Positions 1 to 6,809 of a DNA stretch of 33,304 bases are shown in pieces; the stretch's first letter is position 1; the number at the start of each line of letters is the position of its first letter. The notes beneath the pieces are model-generated. The model did not search any database, was not told the origin of the DNA, and saw only the letters and a program-made list of their open reading frames with translations. The position numbers and the translations under genes were made by a program. Origin of the DNA: Pseudomonadota bacterium (lineage in GTDB: Bacteria > Pseudomonadota > Gammaproteobacteria > Burkholderiales > Usitatibacteraceae); contig JAKOWJ010000188.1 in NCBI GenBank assembly GCA_029781595.1, positions 1 through 33,304 of the forward strand. Reading direction: 5' to 3'.

Positions 1-276
1 GCCGAGGGCAAGCCCACCCTGCCGCTCATCCGCGCCATGCAGGTGGGCACCGCCGAGGAGCGCGCCCTGGTGCGCCGGGCGATCGAGGAGGGCGGCAAGG
101 AGGACCTGGACGCGGTCGTCGCCGCGATCCGGCGCACCGGCGCCCTCGACTACGCGCGGGACTGCGCCCGCCGCGAGGCCGTCCTCGCCACCGCGCGGCT
201 CGAGGCCCTGCCCGGTTCCGCCTGCAAGGACAGTCTGCTACAATTGGCGCACTTTTCGGTCGAGCGGACCTACTAG
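1..276 (+). CDS. ispB: Octaprenyl diphosphate synthase, C-terminal 91 residues (5' end outside window)
   Basis: The gene is open from the first base and ends at TAG 274-276. It belongs to the trans-prenyltransferases that make the C40 side chain of ubiquinone. The visible part is the helical C-terminal portion: it starts with the EGKPTLPLIRAM segment, matching the EGKxTLPLxxAM stretch of E. coli IspB, and ends with the family-typical LLQLAHFSVERTY helix. The catalytic DDxxD motifs lie upstream, outside the window. A strong hairpin follows 17 bases after the stop, then tRNA-Pro. Seen: sequence and frame. Known: family resemblance. The symbol is inferred from similarity to IspB; another long-chain polyprenyl synthase with a different chain length cannot be excluded. 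Confidence 0.88.
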   Translation, partial: AEGKPTLPLIRAMQVGTAEERALVRRAIEEGGKEDLDAVVAAIRRTGALDYARDCARREAVLATARLEALPGSACKDSLLQLAHFSVERTY

Positions 277-292
277 CCGGCCGGCAAGGTGC

Positions 293-316
293 AACGGGCG
301 CGAACAGCGCCCGTTT
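293..316 (+). terminator. Hairpin terminator after ispB
   Basis: A perfect 9-bp stem, AACGGGCGC (293-301) with GCGCCCGTT (307-315), closes a GAACA loop and is followed by only a short T/C run. It lies between the ispB stop and tRNA-Pro (starts at 323), so the tRNA is either read through or has a promoter overlapping this hairpin. Confidence 0.65.
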
Positions 317-322
317 CGGCCT

Positions 323-399
323 CGGGGTGTAGCTTAGCCTGGTAGAGCGCTACGTTCGGGACGTAGAGGCCGGAGGTTCGAATCCTCTCACCCCGACCA
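323..399 (+). tRNA. tRNA-Pro (anticodon CGG)
   Basis: A 77-base cloverleaf. The acceptor stem CGGGGTG (323-329) pairs with CACCCCG (389-395), with discriminator A396 and encoded CCA (397-399). The anticodon stem CTACG/CGTAG encloses loop TTCGGGA with anticodon CGG at 357-359, reading CCG codons. The T-arm contains GGTTCGAATCC. The sequence closely resembles bacterial proK-type tRNA-Pro. No second copy of the tRNA 3' end was noticed downstream, so there is no visible sign of island integration here. Confidence 0.97.
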
Positions 400-444
400 T
401 TTCCCTGCCCTCGCCGCATTCCCCCGCCCCTCAGGGGCCCCGCC

Positions 445-1848
445 TCATTCCTCCAGCCCGTACCGCTTGATCTTGCGCCAGAGCGTCGACTTGTCGATGC
501 CCAGGATCTCCGCGGCCGTGGCGCGGTTGCCCTTGGTCTCGCGAAGCGTCTTGGCGATGAAGTAGGCCTCGATCTCCTCCAGGCTCTGCGGCTCGATCAT
601 CTCCACCGCGCGGCCCGGCCCCGTGCCCTCCTTGGCGAAGCCGGGCGGCAGCACGTCCACGTCCAGCATGTCGGTCTCGGTGAGGATGATCATCGACTGG
701 ATGGCGTTCTCCAGCTCGCGGGCGTTGCCGGGCCACTCGTGGCGCACGAGGGCGCCGAGCGCGCGCGTGGTGATGCCCTTCACCGGCTTGCCCAGGCGCG
801 CGGTGTGCCGCCCGAGGAAGTAGTTGGCGAGCAGCGGGATGTCGCTGCGCCGCTCGCGAAGCGGCGGCAGCACGATCTCCACGATGCGCAGGCGGTAGTA
901 CAGGTCCATGCGGAAGGCGCCGCCCTCCACGAGCGCGGGCAGGGGCTTGTTGGTCGCCGCGATGAGGCGCACGTCCGCGCGGCGCGGCTCCGTGTCGCCC
1001 ATGCGGTAGAAGGTGCCGTCCTGCAGCACGCGCAGGAGCTTGGCCTGGAAGGCGGGCGAGGCGTTGTTGATCTCGTCGAGGAAGAGCGTGCCGCGGTCCG
1101 CCGTCTCGAACAGGCCCGGCTTCGCGCGGTCCGCGCCCGTGAAGGCGCCGCGCTGGTAGCCGAAGAGCTCGCTCTCGATCACGTTCTCCGGGATGGCCGC
1201 GCAGTTGAGCGCCACGAACCGCCCCTCGCGCCGCCCGCTCGACAGGTGGATCTGGTGCGCCACCACCTCCTTGCCGGTGCCCGACTCGCCGGTGACCAGC
1301 ACGCAGCAGTCGTAGCCCGCCGCCGCGCGCACCATGCGCCGCACCTGCTCGATGGCCGGGTGCTTGCCCACCAGCCCCTCGAGCTCCTCGTAGGCGCGGT
1401 TGGCCTCGCGAAGGCGCAGGTTCTCGCGGTTCAGCCGGTGGAACTCCAGGGCGTGGTCGACGATGCGGCGCAGGTCCTCGGGCTCGAAGGGCTTGCGCAG
1501 GTAGTCGTAGGCGCCGCCCTTGAGGGCCTCCACGGCGCTCTCCACCGTGGCGTGTCCCGTGAGCAGGATCACCTGGGTCATGGCGCTGCGCTGGCGCGCG
1601 AAGCGCAGCACCTCCAGGCCGCCGATGCGCGGCATGCGCAGGTCCGTCACCACCACCGCCACCTCGTGCGACTCGAGGAAGGCGAGGGCGGCCTGCGAGT
1701 TCTCCATGGCCTCGACCTGCGCCGCGGCGGACGAGAGCACCTCCAGGATCATGCGGCGCATCGCGAGGTCGTCCTCGACGACGAGCACGACGGGGCGCGG
1801 GGCGCCCGGCGCGGCGGCGGGCGGGTCGAGGGTGGCGGGAGCGTCCAT
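445..1848 (-). CDS. Sigma-54-dependent response regulator (NtrC family)
   Basis: 467 aa, transcriptional activator of the two-component system at the end of the rhodanese/cytochrome/porin cluster. Receiver domain about residues 18-135, with acidic pocket E25-D26-D27, phosphoacceptor D69 (TDLRMPR), T97 and K119. AAA+ domain about 158-390: Walker A GESGTGKE 187-194, sigma-54 contact loop GAFTGA 234-239 and Walker B GTLFLDEI 252-259. Fis-type helix-turn-helix about 440-463. All residues needed for phosphorylation, ATP hydrolysis and sigma-54 contact are present. The ATG at 1848 was chosen because it lies 2 bases past the kinase stop and begins just before the receiver; the frame stays open much further upstream only as antisense of other genes. 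Three sigma-54 promoter matches in the neighbouring operons are its obvious targets (inferred). Confidence 0.95.
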   Translation of the reverse strand: MDAPATLDPPAAAPGAPRPVVLVVEDDLAMRRMILEVLSSAAAQVEAMENSQAALAFLESHEVAVVVTDLRMPRIGGLEVLRFARQRSAMTQVILLTGHATVESAVEALKGGAYDYLRKPFEPEDLRRIVDHALEFHRLNRENLRLREANRAYEELEGLVGKHPAIEQVRRMVRAAAGYDCCVLVTGESGTGKEVVAHQIHLSSGRREGRFVALNCAAIPENVIESELFGYQRGAFTGADRAKPGLFETADRGTLFLDEINNASPAFQAKLLRVLQDGTFYRMGDTEPRRADVRLIAATNKPLPALVEGGAFRMDLYYRLRIVEIVLPPLRERRSDIPLLANYFLGRHTARLGKPVKGITTRALGALVRHEWPGNARELENAIQSMIILTETDMLDVDVLPPGFAKEGTGPGRAVEMIEPQSLEEIEAYFIAKTLRETKGNRATAAEILGIDKSTLWRKIKRYGLEE

Positions 1849-1850
1849 GG

Positions 1851-3284
1851 TCAGGCGAGCGGCAGGGTGACGACGAAGCGGGCGCCCGGCGAGTGCGTCG
1901 CATCGCACGCGAGGGTGCCCCCGGCGCGCGCCACGATCGAGTGGCTGATGGCGAGCCCCAGCCCCGTGCCGGCGCTCTCGCCCTTGGTGGTGAAGAACGG
2001 GTCGAAGATCTTCGCGCGGATCTGCGGCGCGACGCCCGGCCCGTTGTCCTCGACGGCCACCTGCGCGACGGCGCCTTCCACGCGGGTGGTCACGCGCACC
2101 CGCGGCGAGGCGGCCTCGGCGCAGGCCTGCACCGCGTTCACCAGGAGGTTGACCAGCACGATGTCGAGCTGCCCGGGGCCGCCGCGCACGCGGATCTCGC
2201 CCTCGAGCGGCGCCTCGATCGCCACGCAGTAGCGACGGCCCTGGCAGTTGACCACCGCCTCGACGGCCTCGCGGGCCAGCGCGTTGATCTCGCAGGTCTC
2301 CGCCGGGCAGGCGTCGCGCCGCGCGTAGGCCAGCAGGTCGTCGACGATGCGCGCGCAGCGCCGCGTCTCGCCGTGGATCACCTGCGCGTACTCCGCGCGC
2401 TTCTCCTCGCTCGCCCGGCCCTCGGTGAGCAGCTTGGCGTAGCCCAGGATGGTGCCCAGCGGCGTGTTGAGCTCGTGCGCCACGCCCGCCGCGAGCTGGC
2501 CCATGGCCACGAGCTTCTCGGCCTGGCTCGCGAGGTCCTCCAGCCGCTTCCAGTCGGTGATGTCCTGCAGGATGATCGCGGCGCTGGCCTGGGCGTCGCG
2601 CGGCGAGCGGCCGAAGAAGGTGAGGTTCACCGAGATCTGCCGCAGGCTCTCGCCCAGCGTGAGCGCGAGCACCTTGTTGGCCACCTGCTGCTCGTACAGG
2701 AAGGCCTCGCGCAGCAGCTCGCGCCCGGCCTCGTCGGAGTGCAGCAGGTCGAAGACGTTGGCGCCCACCAGCGCCGCGGCGGGCGCGCCGAAGAGGGTCT
2801 CGGCCTGGCGGTTGCACAGGGTCACGCGGAAGTCGCCGTCCACCACCAGCAGCGCGCCCGGCAGCCCCTGCAGCACGGCCTCGTGGCGGTTGCGCTCGCC
2901 GATGATGGAGAGCTGCGCGCGCTCCATCTCGTCGAAGAGGGAGCCGAAGTTGCGCGCGAGGACGTTGTATTCCTCCGCGAGGGGCCCGACGAGCGTGCGG
3001 GAGGCGCCCGGAAGCGTCACGGGCTCGAGCGTGCCGTCGTTGGCGCGGCTCACCGCGGCGTGCAGGGCGCGCACGCCGGCGGCATACGCGCGAAGGGCCA
3101 GGACCGCGGCCACCATCGCCAGGGCGGCGAGCAGGGCGACGACCGCGGCGCCCGAGGGGGCGAGCCAGGCGGCCAGCGCACCGAGCGCGGCGGCCGCCGC
3201 GCCGAGCAGCCAGTACACCGCCACGGGCGCGGCCGGCCGCTCGTGGGCGGACCCCGCCTCGGGCCGGTCCGCCGTGATCTGCAT
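1851..3284 (-). CDS. Sensor histidine kinase of the sulfur/cytochrome locus
   Basis: 477 aa, membrane histidine kinase, cognate of the adjacent NtrC-type regulator (gap of 2 bases). Two closely spaced membrane helices (about residues 22-42 and 46-66) leave almost no periplasmic loop. A linker and a PAS domain (about 130-245) follow, then HisKA with phosphoacceptor H270 in AHELNTPLG, and an HATPase domain with N-box NLLVNA (about 379-384), G1 DNGPG and G2 GTGLGLAIS. The signal is therefore probably sensed in the membrane or by the PAS domain; two cysteine-rich stretches (C326/C331 and C347/C353) are unusual and might be redox-active (speculative). The ATG at 3284 is preferred because upstream codons lack a credible ribosome site; a GGAGG lies 16 bases upstream, which is far, so the start is less certain. 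Confidence 0.9.
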   Translation of the reverse strand: MQITADRPEAGSAHERPAAPVAVYWLLGAAAAALGALAAWLAPSGAAVVALLAALAMVAAVLALRAYAAGVRALHAAVSRANDGTLEPVTLPGASRTLVGPLAEEYNVLARNFGSLFDEMERAQLSIIGERNRHEAVLQGLPGALLVVDGDFRVTLCNRQAETLFGAPAAALVGANVFDLLHSDEAGRELLREAFLYEQQVANKVLALTLGESLRQISVNLTFFGRSPRDAQASAAIILQDITDWKRLEDLASQAEKLVAMGQLAAGVAHELNTPLGTILGYAKLLTEGRASEEKRAEYAQVIHGETRRCARIVDDLLAYARRDACPAETCEINALAREAVEAVVNCQGRRYCVAIEAPLEGEIRVRGGPGQLDIVLVNLLVNAVQACAEAASPRVRVTTRVEGAVAQVAVEDNGPGVAPQIRAKIFDPFFTTKGESAGTGLGLAISHSIVARAGGTLACDATHSPGARFVVTLPLA

Positions 3285-3400
3285 GCTGCCCAAGCTTCTT
3301 CCTCCGCCCGCGCCTCGGTCGGCGCTGTCCTGGTGAACCGCGCGGGGGCGGGTAGACGCCCCCGGTGCGGCTTCGCTCAGCGAGGATGATGCCACGCGGC

Positions 3401-3423
3401 GGCCCGGCCGCGGCGGCCGGGCC
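3401..3423 (-). terminator. GC-rich hairpin between porin and kinase genes (attenuator-like)
   Basis: A perfect 9-bp inverted repeat, GGCCCGGCC (3401-3409) and GGCCGGGCC (3415-3423), with a 5-base loop, 14 bases after the porin stop. No U tract follows. It could reduce read-through from the structural genes into the regulatory genes. Confidence 0.45.
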
Positions 3424-3437
3424 CCGCCGGGCCGCGG

Positions 3438-4631
3438 TCAGAAGATGAACTGCAGGCCCAGCGTGTACTGCTTGTAGTCGCGCTGCGAGGGGTCCGTCGG
3501 GTTCTGCACGTCGAACTTCACCTTCGCCGCCTCGAAGCTGAGCTTCAGGAGCTGGCCGTCGATGAGGTAGTGCAGGCCGATGCCGTCCCACTTCTGGTCG
3601 CGGTAGCCCGTGGGCAGGTTGAACTCCAGCCGCTCGTGCCGCCCGAAGAACTGGATGCGGCCCGGGCCCACCTTGTGCGGCAGGAGGTACCCCGCCTTCA
3701 CGTACCAGCCCTCCAGGTCCACCGTCTGGGGCACGTTCGGGTCCGGCGACAGGCCCCGGGCGTACTTGCCCGTGTCGTAGCGCATCACCGCGCCGGAGGC
3801 CGTCACGGTCCCCGCGCTCGTCGGCTGCTCGTAGAAGATGTCGGCCGTCCACGCCTTGTAGTCGCGGATGTCGTCCTTGCCGATGAAGTCGGCGTAGGCG
3901 ACGTTCTTCTGGTAGTCGTAGGCCGCGCCGATGGTGAGCACCTGGCGCGTGCCGAGGTACGTGCCGCGGTAGCCGTAGTCGGCCTCGGGGTCGAGCAGGC
4001 TCACGTGCACGCGGCCGGTGACGCGCGGGGCGTCCTTGGCCACCTGGTTGCCCTCGCGGCCGTCGGCGAGCATCACGCGGTACTGCATCTTGCCGTCGGC
4101 GAGGTTGCCCCACATGGCCACGCCCGTGTCGCGGCTGCCGCCCCAGGGCGTGTACGAGAGCACCTCGGCGCGGTCCATGGTGAGCGGGTCGAAGCACGCC
4201 TCGAGGTTCTCGCGCGAGAACGTGTTCTTGAACCGGCCCACCAGGAAGCGCACCGCGTCGCTGTGGTCGATGGTGATGTAGGCGTCGCGGAAGAAGATGC
4301 TCTTGTCGTCCTGGCCGTTGCGGCTGTCCGAGGGCGCGTCGAGGTTGGCGTAGAAGCCCACCAGGTCGTTGTACTGCCCGGAGAAGGTCAGGCGGTTGCG
4401 GCGCAGGAAGAAGTCCGTCGTGCGCCCGGAGTCCGAGGACGAGGTGTAGCCGCGGTCCTGGGCCCAGCCCTGGAACGAGTAGTTGAAGGTGACGCTGCCT
4501 TCCTTGCCGAAGGCGATGGTGGGTCCGGCGGCGGCCTGGCCCGCCCAGCCGGCGAGGGCCAGGGCGCAGGCGGCGGCCAGGCGCGCGCCGCGGGCGGCGC
4601 GGCGGGTCGAGACGGGATTGCGAGCCTTCAT
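3438..4631 (-). CDS. Outer-membrane porin, phosphate-selective porin (OprO/OprP)-like
   Basis: 397 aa beta-barrel. A signal peptide (positively charged start, hydrophobic stretch, cleavage near AQAAAGP about residue 35) is followed by alternating aromatic/polar strands; typical pieces are FFLRRNRLTFSGQYNDLVGFYANLD and, at the C-terminus, YKQYTLGLQFIF, a terminal Phe as expected for BAM-dependent insertion. A good GGAGGAGG ribosome site precedes the ATG. It starts 22 bases after the triheme cytochrome gene, in the same transcription unit. In this setting it may be the outer-membrane channel for a sulfur or selenium oxyanion, or the barrel of a porin-cytochrome conduit as proposed for ExtI of Geobacter; both roles are inference. 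The substrate cannot be read from sequence. Confidence 0.85.
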   Translation of the reverse strand: MKARNPVSTRRAARGARLAAACALALAGWAGQAAAGPTIAFGKEGSVTFNYSFQGWAQDRGYTSSSDSGRTTDFFLRRNRLTFSGQYNDLVGFYANLDAPSDSRNGQDDKSIFFRDAYITIDHSDAVRFLVGRFKNTFSRENLEACFDPLTMDRAEVLSYTPWGGSRDTGVAMWGNLADGKMQYRVMLADGREGNQVAKDAPRVTGRVHVSLLDPEADYGYRGTYLGTRQVLTIGAAYDYQKNVAYADFIGKDDIRDYKAWTADIFYEQPTSAGTVTASGAVMRYDTGKYARGLSPDPNVPQTVDLEGWYVKAGYLLPHKVGPGRIQFFGRHERLEFNLPTGYRDQKWDGIGLHYLIDGQLLKLSFEAAKVKFDVQNPTDPSQRDYKQYTLGLQFIF

Positions 4632-4653
4632 GGAATTGCCCTCCTCCTGGGGT

Positions 4654-5157
4654 TCACTTCTTGTAGGTGGCCGCGAGCTTGGCCGCGTCGCCGGACTTGT
4701 GGCAGGCCCCGCACAGCGCGTCGACCTGCGGGCGCGGGTCCTTCACCATCGCGGTGTGCGCGAGCTCCTTCTTGATGAGGCGGGCGTTGCCCTTGTGGCA
4801 GCCGACGCACGAGTTGTCGACGCTCTTGTGGTCCGTGTGCCACTTGGCGGTGCTGGGTGCCGCGGCGCGCGTGCCGTTGTGGCACTTGAAGCAGGAGGAG
4901 GCCCCCATGCCGCAGGCGTTTGCCTCGGCGATGGGCGAGACGGCGCGCAGCGCGTCGCGCAGGTCGGCCACCGCTTCCGCGCCCCAGCCGGCCGCGGGGT
5001 CGCGCGCCGTGCCGTAGCCGTCGGTGCGCTCCGGACTGGAGGCCGCGAACGAAAGCGCGAGCGCCACCGCCGCCACCGCCGCCGTGCCCAGCGCCGTGCG
5101 CCACGCGCCGCGCGCGATGCCGCGCAGCTTCCCGACCACCGTCTTGCGATCCTTCAT
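4654..5157 (-). CDS. Small periplasmic triheme cytochrome c
   Basis: 167 aa. An N-terminal hydrophobic segment (about residues 21-40) serves as signal peptide or membrane anchor. Three CXXCH haem sites follow: CFKCH 89-93, CVGCH 117-121 and CGACH 149-153, with nearby His residues (H107, H110, H134) available as distal ligands. This looks like a small electron shuttle of the cytochrome c7/NrfB-like size class, not a catalytic subunit. Its ATG overlaps the stop of the preceding small gene (ATGA, 5154-5157), which fixes the start and implies translational coupling. It sits between the pentaheme/rhodanese genes and the porin gene, consistent with carrying electrons across the periplasm (inferred). 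Confidence 0.9.
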   Translation of the reverse strand: MKDRKTVVGKLRGIARGAWRTALGTAAVAAVALALSFAASSPERTDGYGTARDPAAGWGAEAVADLRDALRAVSPIAEANACGMGASSCFKCHNGTRAAAPSTAKWHTDHKSVDNSCVGCHKGNARLIKKELAHTAMVKDPRPQVDALCGACHKSGDAAKLAATYKK

Positions 5158-5405
5158 TTCTCGTTCCTCCCCGGTTGTGGATCCGCCGCCGCCCGCTTCA
5201 GGGCGGCCTCGATGTCCGCTTCGCCCAGCGCGCTCGAGCACGTGCAGGGCTTGTCGCTCTTGAACTTCAGGCGCCGCTTCTTCGGGGCTTCCGGCGCCGG
5301 CGCCTCCGCCGCGGCCTTGGTCGCCTTGTCGGCCGGCGCCGGCTCGGCCAGCGCGGGCGCCGCGGCCAGCGCCGCCACCACCCCCAGTGCCCCGACCAGC
5401 CTCAT
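5154..5405 (-). CDS. Small secreted protein with CxC motif, unknown function
   Basis: 83 aa, not recognised. Residues 1-21 form a clear Sec signal peptide ending in APALA. An Ala/Pro/Lys-rich linker follows, then KKRRLKFKSDKPCTCSS, with a CxC pair, and a short helical tail. It has no haem site. GGAGG lies 5 bases before the ATG at 5405, and a sigma-54-type promoter lies 37-52 bases upstream, so this is the first gene of the unit running through triheme cytochrome, porin, kinase and regulator. The CxC pair could bind metal or carry sulfur (speculative). By position it is comparable to the small hypothetical ExtJ of the Geobacter cluster, but no sequence similarity is claimed. Confidence 0.72.
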   Translation of the reverse strand: MRLVGALGVVAALAAAPALAEPAPADKATKAAAEAPAPEAPKKRRLKFKSDKPCTCSSALGEADIEAALKRAAADPQPGRNEK

Positions 5406-5441
5406 GACGCCTCCGTGACGCGCACGCGATGGGCGCGTTGC

Positions 5442-5457
5442 AGCAGTTTGCGTGCCA
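5442..5457 (-). promoter_or_regulatory. Sigma-54 (-24/-12) promoter for the small protein-cytochrome-porin-kinase-regulator unit
   Basis: On the minus strand the sequence reads TGGCACG-CAAA-CTGCT. The -24 element is a perfect TGGCACG and the invariant GG and GC are separated by exactly 10 bases. Transcription should start near 5430, leaving a short leader to the ATG at 5405. The NtrC-type activator at 445-1848 is the likely partner. Confidence 0.8.
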
Positions 5458-5509
5458 GCGCCTTGGCCTTTGAAAACACAGGGATTTGAGCGCGCACCGC
5501 CACCGGCGC

Positions 5510-5556
5510 GCATTGCATTACCCGCCTCGCGCGGCGGGGCCTTTCAATTTGCAACC
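5510..5556. promoter_or_regulatory. Candidate activator-binding blocks shared with the 8432-8528 region
   Basis: Two short blocks, GCATTGCATTACCC (5510-5523) and CCTTTCAATTTGCAACC (5540-5556), lie 55-115 bases upstream of the sigma-54 promoter at 5442-5457. Close relatives of both (GGATTGCATTATCC and CCTCTCAAATTGCAAAG) occur between the two divergent sigma-54 promoters at 8365 and 8630. The position fits enhancer sites for an NtrC-type regulator. The second block overlaps the end of the pentaheme gene. Confidence 0.5.
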
Positions 5557-6809
5557 GCCTGCGCGCGGGCGCCGACCGCCTCGGGCGCCGCCACCGAGAG
5601 CTCCTCGAGGAAGTAGCGCGCGCCCACGGCGTTGCCCAGCGCCTGGTCGAGCAGCGCGCGCGTGCCGCCGTCGAATTCGGGGTGGCGCCGGCGCATGTCG
5701 GCGAACATCCGCTCGTAGTGCTCGCCGGGCGCGACCTCGGTGCGCAGCACCGCGCGCCAGGCGCCGGGCGGCACGGCCACCTCGTACTCGAGCGTGCGCC
5801 GCGCGTCGGGGGCGAGGCGCGTGTCCGCGCTCTCGTGCGCCAGCGCCACGTCGAGCGTGCGCCCGATCACGTGCCGGCCCACGAGCATGTGCGTGCCGGG
5901 CCCGCGCAGGACGACGTCGACGTGGATCTTCGGGACGACGTAGGTCGGCAGGTAGTGGCCGGCGCCGCGGTTGCCCAGCACCACGCGGATCCGCAGGTGC
6001 CCCGCGTCCGTGCGCGTCACGCTCATTTCGCGCAGCAGGGCGGCGCGGACCATCTCCGGGTCGTGCACGCCGCGCCACAGGTGCCGGCGCCCCGGCATGT
6101 GGCAGGCCTGGCAGGCGCGGCCCTCGCGGGCATGGCGGCTGTCCCGCCATTCCGCGAGCGTGTTCTCGAGGAGCTTGCCGTTCACCTGCCGCCCGTCGGG
6201 CTTGAACTGGTGGCAGGTGCCGCAGAAGCGGCTGTCGCCGAACGCGGGCTCGGCCTCGAACCCGCCGTGCGGCGCCCGCTCGGGCGGCGGCGGGGCGTCG
6301 GCCGCGCGCGGCGGGCCGAATCGCCGGTGCCCGCGCACGTGGCAGGCAGCGCACGCGAGGCCGCGCAGGTGCAGGTCCGCGGGCACCCACGCGGGCGGGG
6401 GCGAGGCCGGCCGGCCGGGCCAGTCGCGGTCGATCGCGAGGAGCGCCTTCTGCTCGGCGAGCGGCGCGTGGCAGCGCAGGCACGCGTTGCCCTGCGCCTG
6501 GTCCATGGTGCGAAGCTGCCAGAGGATTCCGGGGCCCACCGCGCGCGCGTGCAGGCTCGTCTTCCAGTCGGCGAGCTGCGCGGGGTGGCAGGCGCCGCAG
6601 GCCTCGGGAGCGAGCGAGGCCTCGGCGGGAGTGTAGGAGGAAGGGGGGTCGCCCTGGGGGGCGAGGGGTTGCGCCCAGTGGCGCTGGAGAAAGGCCTCGA
6701 CGGCCTGGTCGGCCCGGTGCTCGGCGAGGAGCCGCGCTCCGCCCCAGGCCGCCAGGCCGGCGAGGACGGCAAGCGCGGTCCCGCCGGCCCGTCGAAGGCT
6801 CAGCCGCAG
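5544..6809 (-). CDS. Pentaheme cytochrome c, membrane-anchored or secreted
   Basis: 421 aa with five CXXCH sites: CGACH 71-75, CLRCH 110-114, CAACH 153-157, CGTCH 196-200 and CQACH 233-237. About 180 haem-free residues follow that look like a beta-rich domain. The N-terminus (RLSLRRAGG followed by a hydrophobic stretch to about residue 28) is a signal peptide or uncleaved anchor. No ATG, GTG or TTG lies in frame near it. The only start supported by a ribosome site is CTG at 6809, six bases after GGAGG (6816-6820), giving a 10-bp overlap with the rhodanese gene. The next in-frame ATG would delete the first haem site. It is probably the electron-transfer partner of the rhodanese lipoprotein with which it is co-transcribed (inferred from operon structure). 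Confidence 0.88.
   Translation of the reverse strand: MRLSLRRAGGTALAVLAGLAAWGGARLLAEHRADQAVEAFLQRHWAQPLAPQGDPPSSYTPAEASLAPEACGACHPAQLADWKTSLHARAVGPGILWQLRTMDQAQGNACLRCHAPLAEQKALLAIDRDWPGRPASPPPAWVPADLHLRGLACAACHVRGHRRFGPPRAADAPPPPERAPHGGFEAEPAFGDSRFCGTCHQFKPDGRQVNGKLLENTLAEWRDSRHAREGRACQACHMPGRRHLWRGVHDPEMVRAALLREMSVTRTDAGHLRIRVVLGNRGAGHYLPTYVVPKIHVDVVLRGPGTHMLVGRHVIGRTLDVALAHESADTRLAPDARRTLEYEVAVPPGAWRAVLRTEVAPGEHYERMFADMRRRHPEFDGGTRALLDQALGNAVGARYFLEELSVAAPEAVGARAQAVAN

Noticed and set aside
323..399. tRNA-Pro as an attachment site for a genomic island covering 445-21042
   Set aside because: No duplicate of the tRNA 3' end, no integrase and no clear change in base composition were noticed.
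1849..4197. Very long open frame continuing upstream of the sigma-54 regulator on the minus strand
   Set aside because: It runs through the kinase and porin genes in another frame and has Arg/Ala/Gly-rich composition typical of shadow frames in GC-rich DNA; the receiver domain begins right after 1848.
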